Positions 1 through 6,492 of a DNA stretch of 11,356 nt are shown here, piece after piece (positions within the stretch are counted from its first letter, which is position 1; every line of letters begins with the position of its first letter). The stretch covers positions 1-11,356 of the forward strand of contig JAEZGB010000104.1 of the NCBI GenBank assembly GCA_023437485.1, read 5' to 3'. The position numbers and the translations under genes are program-made. The notes beneath the pieces are model-generated. The model ran no database searches. It saw only the letters and a list, made by a program, of their open reading frames with translations, and was not told where the DNA came from. The stretch is from Bacteroidota bacterium (GTDB taxonomy: Bacteria; Bacteroidota; Bacteroidia; Flavobacteriales; Flavobacteriaceae).

Positions 1-448
1 GTGTGGGCTGGATTCCAAAATCGAGACGCCGGTGGCCTCGCAGGAACCGGTTTTTAGAAGGCAAATCGAGATCGCGATGCGTCATGGCAAACCTCTTGTG
101 CTGCATTTGGTGGGCGCTTATGATGACCTGATCCGGATTAAACGCGAGCTGGACCCGCAAATTCCGATTGTGATCCACGGGTTTTCAAAAAGCCCGGAAC
201 TGGCGCGTCAATTGCAGGGCGAAGGGCTGTATTTGTCCTTTGGCAAGTATTTACTTCGCAATCCCGGGCTGTGCGAGACGTTTAAGTCCGTTTCGCCCGA
301 ACGCATTTTCCTGGAAACCGATACCGCCGAGGAAACCATTGAACAGGTTTATGACAAGGCTGCCCAGTATTTGGGAGGTCGCGTTCAGGAGGTCAAAAAA
401 ATCATCGCCCAAAATTTTAATACTGTTTTTGGACAAAGTCTCTCCTGA
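1..448 (+). CDS. TatD-family metal-dependent hydrolase, C-terminal part
   Basis: The reading frame is open from the window edge (first full codon at base 2), so the N-terminus lies outside. The visible 148 residues begin CGLDSK, matching the GExGLD segment of TatD-like amidohydrolases, and continue with a metal-site style PLVLHLVGA strand, then IVIHGFS (equivalent to the HxFSG strand) and FLETDT (the conserved ETD near the C-terminus). TatD proteins are cytoplasmic TIM-barrel metal-dependent nucleases or hydrolases of about 250-260 residues, so roughly 100 residues are missing upstream. The internal ATG at 68 or GTG at 32 would cut the barrel and is not a credible start. The gene ends 28 bases before the tcdA start, on the same strand, so the two are probably co-transcribed. 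Assignment to the TatD superfamily is firm; which paralogue (TatD, YcfH, YjjV type) cannot be decided from this part. Confidence 0.88.
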   Translation, partial: CGLDSKIETPVASQEPVFRRQIEIAMRHGKPLVLHLVGAYDDLIRIKRELDPQIPIVIHGFSKSPELARQLQGEGLYLSFGKYLLRNPGLCETFKSVSPERIFLETDTAEETIEQVYDKAAQYLGGRVQEVKKIIAQNFNTVFGQSLS

Positions 449-476
449 AATTGCGAATTTTGGCGCTTTTACAATT

Positions 477-1211
477 ATGGCTCAATGGACTGAACGTGCC
501 GAACTGCTTTACACCACGCAGGGGCTGGAAAAACTCAGGAACTCGAATATATTGGTTGTGGGACTTGGAGGGGTTGGTTCTTTTGCCGCCGAATTCCTGG
601 TGCGTGCCGGAGTGGGCAAAATGACCATCGTCGACGGCGATGTGGTGGACATTACCAACATCAACCGCCAACTTTGCGCGTTGCATTCCACTGTCGGCAA
701 GCCTAAAATTGATGTTATAGGCGACAGATTGCTCGACATCAACCCGGAACTATCGCTTGTGGGTTTGCAGGAATTCCTCTCGCCCGAGCGGGCTTATGAA
801 ATCGTATCCAATGAATTCGATTTTGTGCTGGACTGCATTGACAGCGTGACGCCCAAAGTAAATTTGATTGCCGCGGCCAAGCGCAAAAAGGTCAGGATTG
901 TTAGCAGCATGGGAGCGGGCGGTAAAATGGATGCTTCAAAAGTCCGTGTGGCCGACATCAGCGCAACCCACAATTGTTTCCTCGCCAAGACCATTAAAAA
1001 GCGGCTCCGCAAGGAGAAAATCGACAAAGGTGTCCGCGTGGTGTTTTCGTCCGAACCGCAGGACCCCAACAGCCTGAGAATGACCGACGGCAGCAATTTT
1101 AAAAAGTCGTTTTACGGTACCAGCAGTTACATGCCCGGCCTCTTTGGGCTCTACTGTGCCGAAACGGCTATCCGGTATTTGTTAAATCGGGAAACCCCAA
1201 CGCAATCATGA
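477..1211 (+). CDS. tcdA: tRNA threonylcarbamoyladenosine dehydratase TcdA
   Basis: This 244-residue E1-like (ThiF/MoeB/HesA fold) protein matches the TcdA/CsdL family, which uses ATP to dehydrate t6A at position 37 of ANN-decoding tRNAs into cyclic ct6A. Visible features are the nucleotide-binding glycine motif GLGGVGS at residues 29-35, the acidic strand end VDGD (52-55) followed by ITNINRQ (59-65), KPKIDV (75-80), the DCIDSVTPK segment (119-127), and SSMGAGGKMD further on. The start ATG at 477 is chosen because MAQWTERAELL matches the family's N-terminus; the frame is open farther upstream (to 240) but that part lies inside the TatD gene. Length agrees with bacterial TcdA (about 240-270). 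The stop TGA overlaps the start of the next gene as ATGA, implying translational coupling. No zinc-binding cysteine pairs of the MoeB/ThiF type are seen, which favours TcdA. Confidence 0.93.
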   Translation: MAQWTERAELLYTTQGLEKLRNSNILVVGLGGVGSFAAEFLVRAGVGKMTIVDGDVVDITNINRQLCALHSTVGKPKIDVIGDRLLDINPELSLVGLQEFLSPERAYEIVSNEFDFVLDCIDSVTPKVNLIAAAKRKKVRIVSSMGAGGKMDASKVRVADISATHNCFLAKTIKKRLRKEKIDKGVRVVFSSEPQDPNSLRMTDGSNFKKSFYGTSSYMPGLFGLYCAETAIRYLLNRETPTQS

Positions 1212-1864
1212 TCACCACCGTAATCTTTGATATGGACGGTGTGATTGTCGATACCGAACCCGTGCATTACTACGCCTATCAAAAACACTTTGCCCAACTG
1301 GGGATAGTGGTTTCAGACCAGGTCTATTCAACCTTTACCGGCAATTCGACCAAAAACATTTATCAAAAACTGAAGGAGCGGTTTGCCCTTGAGGAAGATG
1401 TCGAAAAACTGGTATCCATCAAGCGCGCCATTTTTAACGAGACCTTTGACAACAAGGAAGACCTTTGCCTGCTCCCCGGGGTGGAAGATCTAATTCGGGA
1501 TTTGCACCAAAACGGAATGAACCTGATCCTGGCTTCGTCATCGGCACATGTGACCATTGACCGTATTTTCAGCCGCTTCGGGCTTCATCAGTATTTTAGC
1601 CATATTGTAAGCGGTGAGGAGTTCCCGCGTTCCAAACCCGATCCTGCCATTTTTGTTCGCGCCACCGAGCTTTCCGGCCATCCCTCGCATCAATGTATCG
1701 TCATTGAAGATTCGACCAACGGGATTCGCGCAGCCAAGGGTGCAGGGCTGTATTGCATTGGATATGACAGCGAAAACTCCAGGATGCAGGATCTCTCGCA
1801 AGCCGATAAAATCATCAGGAATTTTTCGGAACTTTCGTTTCAATCGATTCGCGATCTTGCCTAG
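1208..1864 (+). CDS. HAD-superfamily hydrolase, beta-phosphoglucomutase-like
   Basis: This 218-residue protein has all four HAD motifs: motif I DMDGVIVDTE with nucleophile D8 and acid/base D10; motif II in LASSS (S110-S112 region); motif III lysine K143 in SKPDPAIF; motif IV E167-D168 in IEDSTNGIRAA. The segment between residues 16 and 90 is the alpha-helical C1 cap typical of the beta-phosphoglucomutase/phosphatase subgroup (HAD-IA). It is a cytoplasmic phosphatase or phosphomutase acting on a small phosphorylated metabolite, probably a sugar phosphate; the exact substrate cannot be read from sequence. The start ATG overlaps the tcdA stop (ATGA at 1208-1211), so it is the last gene of a TatD-tcdA-HAD run. 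Its TAG stop is part of a CTAG shared with the convergent photolyase gene, so there is no room for an intergenic terminator. Confidence 0.9.
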   Translation: MITTVIFDMDGVIVDTEPVHYYAYQKHFAQLGIVVSDQVYSTFTGNSTKNIYQKLKERFALEEDVEKLVSIKRAIFNETFDNKEDLCLLPGVEDLIRDLHQNGMNLILASSSAHVTIDRIFSRFGLHQYFSHIVSGEEFPRSKPDPAIFVRATELSGHPSHQCIVIEDSTNGIRAAKGAGLYCIGYDSENSRMQDLSQADKIIRNFSELSFQSIRDLA

Positions 1865-3138
1865 GTCAATGCCCTTTTGAAGGCCTCAAGGCAACGTGTG
1901 CGGGCGAACCGGTGTTCAACCATTGGCAAAGGGTATTGACTCGTTCCGTATTCTGGGATCCATTTGCGGATATAGGCTGCCCGACCGTCAAATTTCCGGG
2001 CCTGTTCGACGGGATTGAAAATCCTGAAATAGGGAGCCGCATCAGTCCCGCTCCCGGCCACCCATTGCCAGTTCCCTACATTGGAGGCCTGCTCGTAATC
2101 CAGCAATTTGAGCGCGAAATACGCCTCGCCCCAGCGCCAGTCAATCAGCAGATGCTTACAGAGAAAACTGGCCGTGACCATCCGCACGCGGTTGTGCATA
2201 AAGCCCGTTTGATTGAGTTCGCGCATTCCCGCATCTACCAGGGGATACCCGGTTTTTCCCTGTTTCCACAAGGCAAATTCGGCGTCATCGTTTCGCCATC
2301 TGATTCGGTCATATTCAGGGCGGAAACTGTTTTGGACCGTTCCCGGGAAATGCCAAAGCACATGTGAAAAAAATTCCCTCCAGATCAGTTCATTGAGAAA
2401 TGTTTCAGTTGCCGATTCCCGCGCATTGCGCACCGCCTCCCGGATGCTGACGGTACCAAACCTCAGGTGTGGCCCCAGTCTGGAGGTCATACTGGCGGGA
2501 AAATCGCGGATATTCGCATATTGCTCAATCAACTCCCCGGTAAAGTCTGGCGGGGGCACGGAAATTGGCGAAGGCGTGAAGCCGATGTCATTCAGATTGG
2601 GAAACGCAAGGCTGTGCGCTGCCCATTGCACGGTGCGCTCCCTGGGCCGGGCCACCAACTCCTTATCAAACATGGTTGTCCATTTCCGGGCGAAAGGGGT
2701 AAATACCATATAAGGCGAACCATCTGGCTTAATGATTTCCCCGGGCTCAAAAATCAGGTGGTCCCGAAACTGATGGAAGGCAATCCCGGCCGCTTCGAGC
2801 AGCTTTTTGACGGCTGTGTCGCGCGATCTGGCATACGGCTCGTAGTCAGCGTTGGCATACACAGCGGTAATTTGGTATTTTGAGATCAATTCTTCAAATA
2901 CCTTGACCGGGTCACCCTTGATGCCCGCCAGGCCACCGCCCTGAGCTTTTATGGCCTCATCAATCAGCCGCAGTTGCCCGTATATGAAATTTACCCGGGG
3001 GTCGGCGGCGGGAAGCTCGGCCAGGATTTCGTCGTCAAAGATAAACAAGGGCAAGACCGGGTTGCCCGATGCGGCCGCGGCTGCCAGTGCTGTATTGTCG
3101 TGGAGGCGAAGATCCCTCCTGAACCAATGGATTACCAT
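1861..3138 (-). CDS. phrB: Class I CPD (deoxyribodipyrimidine) photolyase
   Basis: This 425-residue flavoprotein of the cryptochrome/photolyase family repairs UV-induced cyclobutane pyrimidine dimers with blue light. The N-terminal Rossmann antenna domain starts VIHWFRRDLRLHDN (2-15); the FAD-binding helical domain runs from about 200 to 410. Comparing with my memory of E. coli PhrB, the electron-transfer tryptophans 306/359/382 fall at W281, W334 and W357 with a constant offset of 25. The flavin N5 asparagine 378 falls at N353, and dimer-contact residues E274, W277, N341 and M345 fall at E250, W253, N316 and M320. This argues for an active CPD enzyme rather than a cryptochrome or (6-4) enzyme. 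The length is slightly below E. coli PhrB (472). The start is 21 bases after the SRPBCC gene, so both are probably one transcript. The antenna cofactor is not evident. Confidence 0.93.
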   Translation of the reverse strand: MVIHWFRRDLRLHDNTALAAAAASGNPVLPLFIFDDEILAELPAADPRVNFIYGQLRLIDEAIKAQGGGLAGIKGDPVKVFEELISKYQITAVYANADYEPYARSRDTAVKKLLEAAGIAFHQFRDHLIFEPGEIIKPDGSPYMVFTPFARKWTTMFDKELVARPRERTVQWAAHSLAFPNLNDIGFTPSPISVPPPDFTGELIEQYANIRDFPASMTSRLGPHLRFGTVSIREAVRNARESATETFLNELIWREFFSHVLWHFPGTVQNSFRPEYDRIRWRNDDAEFALWKQGKTGYPLVDAGMRELNQTGFMHNRVRMVTASFLCKHLLIDWRWGEAYFALKLLDYEQASNVGNWQWVAGSGTDAAPYFRIFNPVEQARKFDGRAAYIRKWIPEYGTSQYPLPMVEHRFARTRCLEAFKRALT

Positions 3139-3159
3139 AACTTTGAAAGGTAGTTAAGG

Positions 3160-3618
3160 TTATTTGTGCGGTTTAAAAGTTTCCTCCAGGACCTTTTGGC
3201 GGTAGTCAAAAATTTCATCCAGCTTCGGTTTTACCAAAAACCCGTGAAACATCCTGCCCAAGATACCCATGGGCAATTTGTAGTGGATCAGGTCTTCCAT
3301 TTCCACCCCGCCATCCACTTCGCGTAAAAAATGTTTGTGGTGCCAAAATGCATACGGGCCAAAACGCTGTTCATCAACAAAGTAACGGCCCTGGATTACA
3401 TGCGTAATTTCAGTGACCCACCGCATCCGAATTCCAAAAATCGGTTTGATGTTGTAAACAATCACCTGTCCGGGAAATATGCCGCGGTCATCGCCCGAAA
3501 GGGTTTCAAATCCCATCGACGGTGGTGTGATCAGTGCCAGGTTTGAAAGATTTGACAGAAATTTCCAGGCTTGCTCAATAGATACGGGCAGAAACTGTTT
3601 GACGTGTTTAATATACAT
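3160..3618 (-). CDS. SRPBCC-superfamily ligand-binding protein
   Basis: This 152-residue soluble protein has no signal peptide and no transmembrane span. It begins with the typical SRPBCC/Bet v1-like first strand and helix (residues 2-24, with PVSIEQAWKFLSN). The block around 79-96 (YFVDEQRFGPYAFWHHKH) followed by an acidic-rich EMEDLIHY strand is characteristic of the START-like ligand-binding SRPBCC group (COG4276-like). Members fold as a helix-grip with a hydrophobic cavity; the natural ligand is unknown. It lies directly upstream of the photolyase with a 21-base gap. From memory, SRPBCC proteins of this type recur beside photolyase or cryptochrome genes in Bacteroidota, which suggests a light-stress role, but this is inference. 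A strong -7-like element sits just 4 bases before the ATG. Confidence 0.82.
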   Translation of the reverse strand: MYIKHVKQFLPVSIEQAWKFLSNLSNLALITPPSMGFETLSGDDRGIFPGQVIVYNIKPIFGIRMRWVTEITHVIQGRYFVDEQRFGPYAFWHHKHFLREVDGGVEMEDLIHYKLPMGILGRMFHGFLVKPKLDEIFDYRQKVLEETFKPHK

Positions 3619-3622
3619 ACCA

Positions 3623-3630
3623 CAAAGATA
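3623..3630 (-). promoter_or_regulatory. Bacteroidota -7 promoter element (TATCTTTG) for the SRPBCC-photolyase unit
   Basis: On the minus strand this reads TATCTTTG, a full match to the Bacteroidota TAnnTTTG box. No convincing -33 TTG lies at the expected spacing. It ends only 4 bases before the ATG, so transcription would start at or very near the start codon. Confidence 0.5.
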
Positions 3631-3714
3631 TACTGTTTAATAATACCGGTAATAACGTTAAACAAAATTTTACTTTTATCGTTGAATGATGGCTTCCAAA
3701 TCACCACGGTTTTG

Positions 3715-3722
3715 TAAATTTG
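3715..3722 (+). promoter_or_regulatory. Bacteroidota -7 promoter element (TAAATTTG) for the DUF2911 gene
   Basis: TAAATTTG matches TAnnTTTG exactly and lies 24 bases before the ATG at 3747, predicting a leader of about 15-20 bases. A clear -33 TTG at 19-21 bases upstream is not visible. Confidence 0.5.
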
Positions 3723-3746
3723 AGGACTAACTAAATTTTTTGATCT

Positions 3747-4586
3747 ATGAAAAAATTGATAACGGCCGCCGTATTGTTATTCGTGGCGGCGTCATCTGCC
3801 CAGGTACGCACGCCGCAACCCAGCCCAAAGGCAACGCTTAAGCAAATGGTGGGGCTCACTGAAGTGGAAATCGAGTATTACCGCCCAAGTATGAAAGGAC
3901 GTACCATCTTTGGCGATTTGGTGCCTTTTGGCAAGATGTGGCGCACGGGTGCAAACGCGAATTCAACCGTTTCATTCAGTGAAGATGTGACCATTGACGG
4001 CAAAACGCTCAAAAAGGGCAAATACGCCATTTTTACGACGCCAAAGGCCGATAATTGGGAAGTAGTATTTTACAGCGATACCAATAATTGGGGAATTCCC
4101 GAAAAGTGGGAAGAATCAAAAGTGGGGATTCGCACATCAGTAAAGCCAGAGATGCTTACCCGCAATGTTGAATCATTTACCATTGGACTGAACAACCTGG
4201 ACAATAATTTCGCGCATTTGGAAATCATGTGGGAAAAGACCCTGATTCCGGTGCGTTTTGAAGTCCCTACTCAAAAAGCGGCCCTGGCCAGTATTGAGAA
4301 AGTATTGGCAGGCCCATCGGCGGGCGATTATTTCTCGTCGGCTCAGTATTTTTATCAGTCCAACCAGGACATGAAGCGAGCATTGGAGTACGTGAACAAG
4401 GCCATTGAACTTAATCCTGACAAACCGTTTTGGTACACGCGTCAAAAGTCTTTGATCCAGGCAAGAATGGGCGACAAGAAAGGGGCCATCGAGACCGCAA
4501 AAATCTCGCTATCGGCAGCACAAAAAGCCAACAACGCCGATTATGTCAAGATGAACCAGGACTCAATTGCCGAGTGGAGTAAATAA
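3747..4586 (+). CDS. Secreted DUF2911-TPR protein
   Basis: This 279-residue exported protein has a Sec signal peptide MKKLITAAVLLFVAASSAQ with probable cleavage after A18 (SSA-Q). Residues about 22-170 match DUF2911, a beta-rich domain common in Bacteroidota; visible hallmarks are VEIEYYRPSMKGRTIFG, PFGKMWRTGANANS and LKKGKYAIFTTP. Residues about 195-268 contain two helical tetratricopeptide-like units, the first around MKRALEYVNKAIELNPDKP and the second around MGDKKGAIETAKISL. The molecular function of DUF2911 is not established, so none is assigned. The gene stands alone, divergent from the SRPBCC gene and convergent with the symporter, and is ended by its own hairpin. The start is supported by the signal peptide and the -7 box upstream. 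Confidence 0.88.
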   Translation: MKKLITAAVLLFVAASSAQVRTPQPSPKATLKQMVGLTEVEIEYYRPSMKGRTIFGDLVPFGKMWRTGANANSTVSFSEDVTIDGKTLKKGKYAIFTTPKADNWEVVFYSDTNNWGIPEKWEESKVGIRTSVKPEMLTRNVESFTIGLNNLDNNFAHLEIMWEKTLIPVRFEVPTQKAALASIEKVLAGPSAGDYFSSAQYFYQSNQDMKRALEYVNKAIELNPDKPFWYTRQKSLIQARMGDKKGAIETAKISLSAAQKANNADYVKMNQDSIAEWSK

Positions 4587-4656
4587 AGCGTCGCGAATGG
4601 TAAATCCTTCCAGGCGAGAGTACGATTTACCGTCAAAGTAACCCAATTTAAATGAC

Positions 4657-4683
4657 AGAAGGCACTTTCGGGTGCCTTTTTCT
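4657..4683 (+). terminator. Rho-independent terminator after the DUF2911 gene
   Basis: The stem AAGGCAC / GTGCCTT (4659-4665 with 4672-4678) is closed by a T-G wobble over a TTCG tetraloop (4667-4670) and followed by a T-rich tract into 4683. In the reverse direction the trailing sequence is a poorer U-tract, so it serves the plus strand best, though it also lies just beyond the convergent symporter stop. Confidence 0.85.
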
Positions 4684-6382
4684 ATTTATCAACTGCCGGT
4701 TTTTTCCTCCCCGGCCATACCATTTGCAACATCACCGATAGCAAGATGGTAAGCATCGCACCGATAAAATTCAGCCAAAGAAAACTTACCACATCCAGGT
4801 AGTAAATGTAAAAAATGGTCAATTGCGAGACCACCGCGCCCCAAAATATCGGGCCTGCCTTTACATACTTGATGTAAAAACCTACCAGAAAAATTCCCAG
4901 GACCGTTCCGTAAAAAATGGATCCCACGATGTTTACCAGCTGAATCAGGTTTTCAAACAAGGTTCCCACGCACGCAAAAAGGATTGCGATCACGCCCCAG
5001 ACAAGGGTAAAGAACTTGCTGGCATTTACAAAGTGTTTTTCCGATTTTTCGCTGCGGAGGTTTCGTTTGTAGATGTCGATTGCCGTAGTCGATGCCAACG
5101 CGTTAAGTCCCGAGGCCGATGATGACATCGCCGCCGAAAGGATCACCGCCACCAAAAGCCCGACCAGTCCGTGCGGAAGATAGTGCAGGATAAAGTGGAT
5201 AAAGACATAATCCTTGTCATTTATCTCGGCCTTGTCATTCGCACTTTTGATGAGTTCCTTGGCCCGGTCGCGCAGGTCGCGCTCCTTGGCCGAGAGTGCC
5301 ATCATTTGTTTGCGCAGGATCGGGTTGTCGTAATTTTGGTTGAGGTGATCAATGTACAAAAGGTTGATTTCCTTTTTTTCTTCATAAAGGTCGCCCAGTT
5401 GCCGTTCCAATTCATTGTACTGCTCTTTGTATGCGCTTTTTTCCACAACAATTTTATTGTTCGGATTAAAGTTGAGCGGCACGGGGTTGAATTGAAAAAA
5501 GACAAAAACCATGACGCCCGTAAGCAGGATAAAAAACTGCATCGGGACTTTTAGGAAGCCATTCATGATAAGGCCCATCTGGCTTTCTCGGACAGATTTG
5601 CCAGAAAGATAGCGGCCCACCTGTGACTGATCGGTGCCAAAGTAGGAGAGGGCAAGGAAAAATCCGCCGGTAATCCCGCTCCAAAAGGTGTAACGCGTTT
5701 CAGGATTCATTGAAAAATCCACAATGGTCATCTTGTCGTTCGCCCCTGCAATGTGCAGTGCGTTGGAGAAAGTCATATCATTGGGCAGGTAGTGCAGGAT
5801 TAGGAAAAAGGTTACAAACATCCCCGACATAATCACGAACATTTGTTGTTTTTGGGTGACGTTCACCGCTTTGGTTCCGCCCGAAAATGTGTAGATGATC
5901 ACCAGGATCCCAATGGCGATGTTCAGCAGTGTCAGGTTCCAACCCAAAATTGACGAGAGGATGATCGAGGGCGCGTAGATGGTCAGGCCGGTTCCCAGGC
6001 CGCGTTGTACCAGGAAAAGGATTGAGGCCAGCGAGCGGGTCTTGAGGTCAAAACGGTCTTCAAGGTATTCATAAGCGGTAAAAACCTTGAGCCTGTGGAA
6101 AATCGGAATAAAGGTGAGGCTGATGACCACCATGGCGATGGGCAGTCCAAAATAGAACTGGACAAAACCCATTCCGTCGTGAAAGGCCTGTCCGGGAGTG
6201 GAGAGAAAGGTGATCGCGCTGGCCTGGGTTGCCATCACTGATAAACCCACCATAAACCACGGTGTCTGGTTGTTGCCCAGAATGAAGTCTTCGACGTTTT
6301 TGCTGCCGCGCGTTTTTGCGACACCGTAAATGACGATGAACAACAATGTGGCCAGTAAAATGATCCAATCAATATGGTGCAT
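4682..6382 (-). CDS. Sodium:solute symporter (SSS family)
   Basis: This 566-residue inner-membrane protein has 12-14 hydrophobic spans, starting with IDWIILLATLLFIVIYG (4-20). Residues 411-438 (VAVILSAAMSS followed by a serine-rich ALASTTAIDIY run) match the SSS signature helix that carries sodium-coordinating serines (here S420-S422); FGTDQSQVGRYLSG (248-261) is also typical. It should couple sodium influx to uptake of an organic solute; the substrate cannot be read from the sequence. Residues about 301-392 form a long hydrophilic, charge-rich insert between two spans, likely facing the periplasm and helical or coiled-coil in character. The start ATG shares one base with the stop of the 36-residue membrane gene (TGATG), so translation is probably coupled to it and, through it, to the PIG-L gene. 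Confidence 0.93.
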   Translation of the reverse strand: MHHIDWIILLATLLFIVIYGVAKTRGSKNVEDFILGNNQTPWFMVGLSVMATQASAITFLSTPGQAFHDGMGFVQFYFGLPIAMVVISLTFIPIFHRLKVFTAYEYLEDRFDLKTRSLASILFLVQRGLGTGLTIYAPSIILSSILGWNLTLLNIAIGILVIIYTFSGGTKAVNVTQKQQMFVIMSGMFVTFFLILHYLPNDMTFSNALHIAGANDKMTIVDFSMNPETRYTFWSGITGGFFLALSYFGTDQSQVGRYLSGKSVRESQMGLIMNGFLKVPMQFFILLTGVMVFVFFQFNPVPLNFNPNNKIVVEKSAYKEQYNELERQLGDLYEEKKEINLLYIDHLNQNYDNPILRKQMMALSAKERDLRDRAKELIKSANDKAEINDKDYVFIHFILHYLPHGLVGLLVAVILSAAMSSSASGLNALASTTAIDIYKRNLRSEKSEKHFVNASKFFTLVWGVIAILFACVGTLFENLIQLVNIVGSIFYGTVLGIFLVGFYIKYVKAGPIFWGAVVSQLTIFYIYYLDVVSFLWLNFIGAMLTILLSVMLQMVWPGRKKPAVDK

Positions 6383-6492
6383 CAGGAGAAGAGTTGCATC
6401 AGAAGGCAGAAAAGCATAATGTACAGTGCATTGGCCACCAACACCCAGGTGTAGCTCTTTTTCCAGCTCGGTTTTTTTCCAGTATCGGTCAT
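6382..6492 (-). CDS. Small single-span membrane protein, candidate symporter small subunit
   Basis: This 36-residue open reading frame exactly fills the space between the PIG-L and symporter genes. Its ATG overlaps the PIG-L stop (ATGA, 6489-6492) and its TGA overlaps the symporter start (TGATG, 6380-6384). The product has a positively charged N-terminus (K6, K7, K11, K12 around W10) and one hydrophobic span from about Y14 to F35, rich in Leu, Val, Met and Phe, with a near-absent C-terminal tail; the predicted topology is N-inside. Small membrane proteins encoded next to SSS symporters are known in other groups (YhdT with PanF; the DUF4212 type), although those have two spans, so this would be an analogue rather than a clear homologue. 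The double overlap and strong membrane character support a real gene; a function in symporter assembly or stability is inference. Confidence 0.72.
   Translation of the reverse strand: MTDTGKKPSWKKSYTWVLVANALYIMLFCLLMQLFS

Noticed and set aside
240..476. Upstream extension of the TcdA frame beginning at 240
   Set aside because: It overlaps the end of the TatD gene in another frame and shows no TcdA-like sequence; the family N-terminus begins at the ATG at 477.
3631..3714. TAACGTTA-type palindromes in the divergent spacer as operator or attachment site
   Set aside because: Short AT-rich self-complementary words are expected by chance here; there is no integrase, tRNA or second copy to suggest an attachment site.
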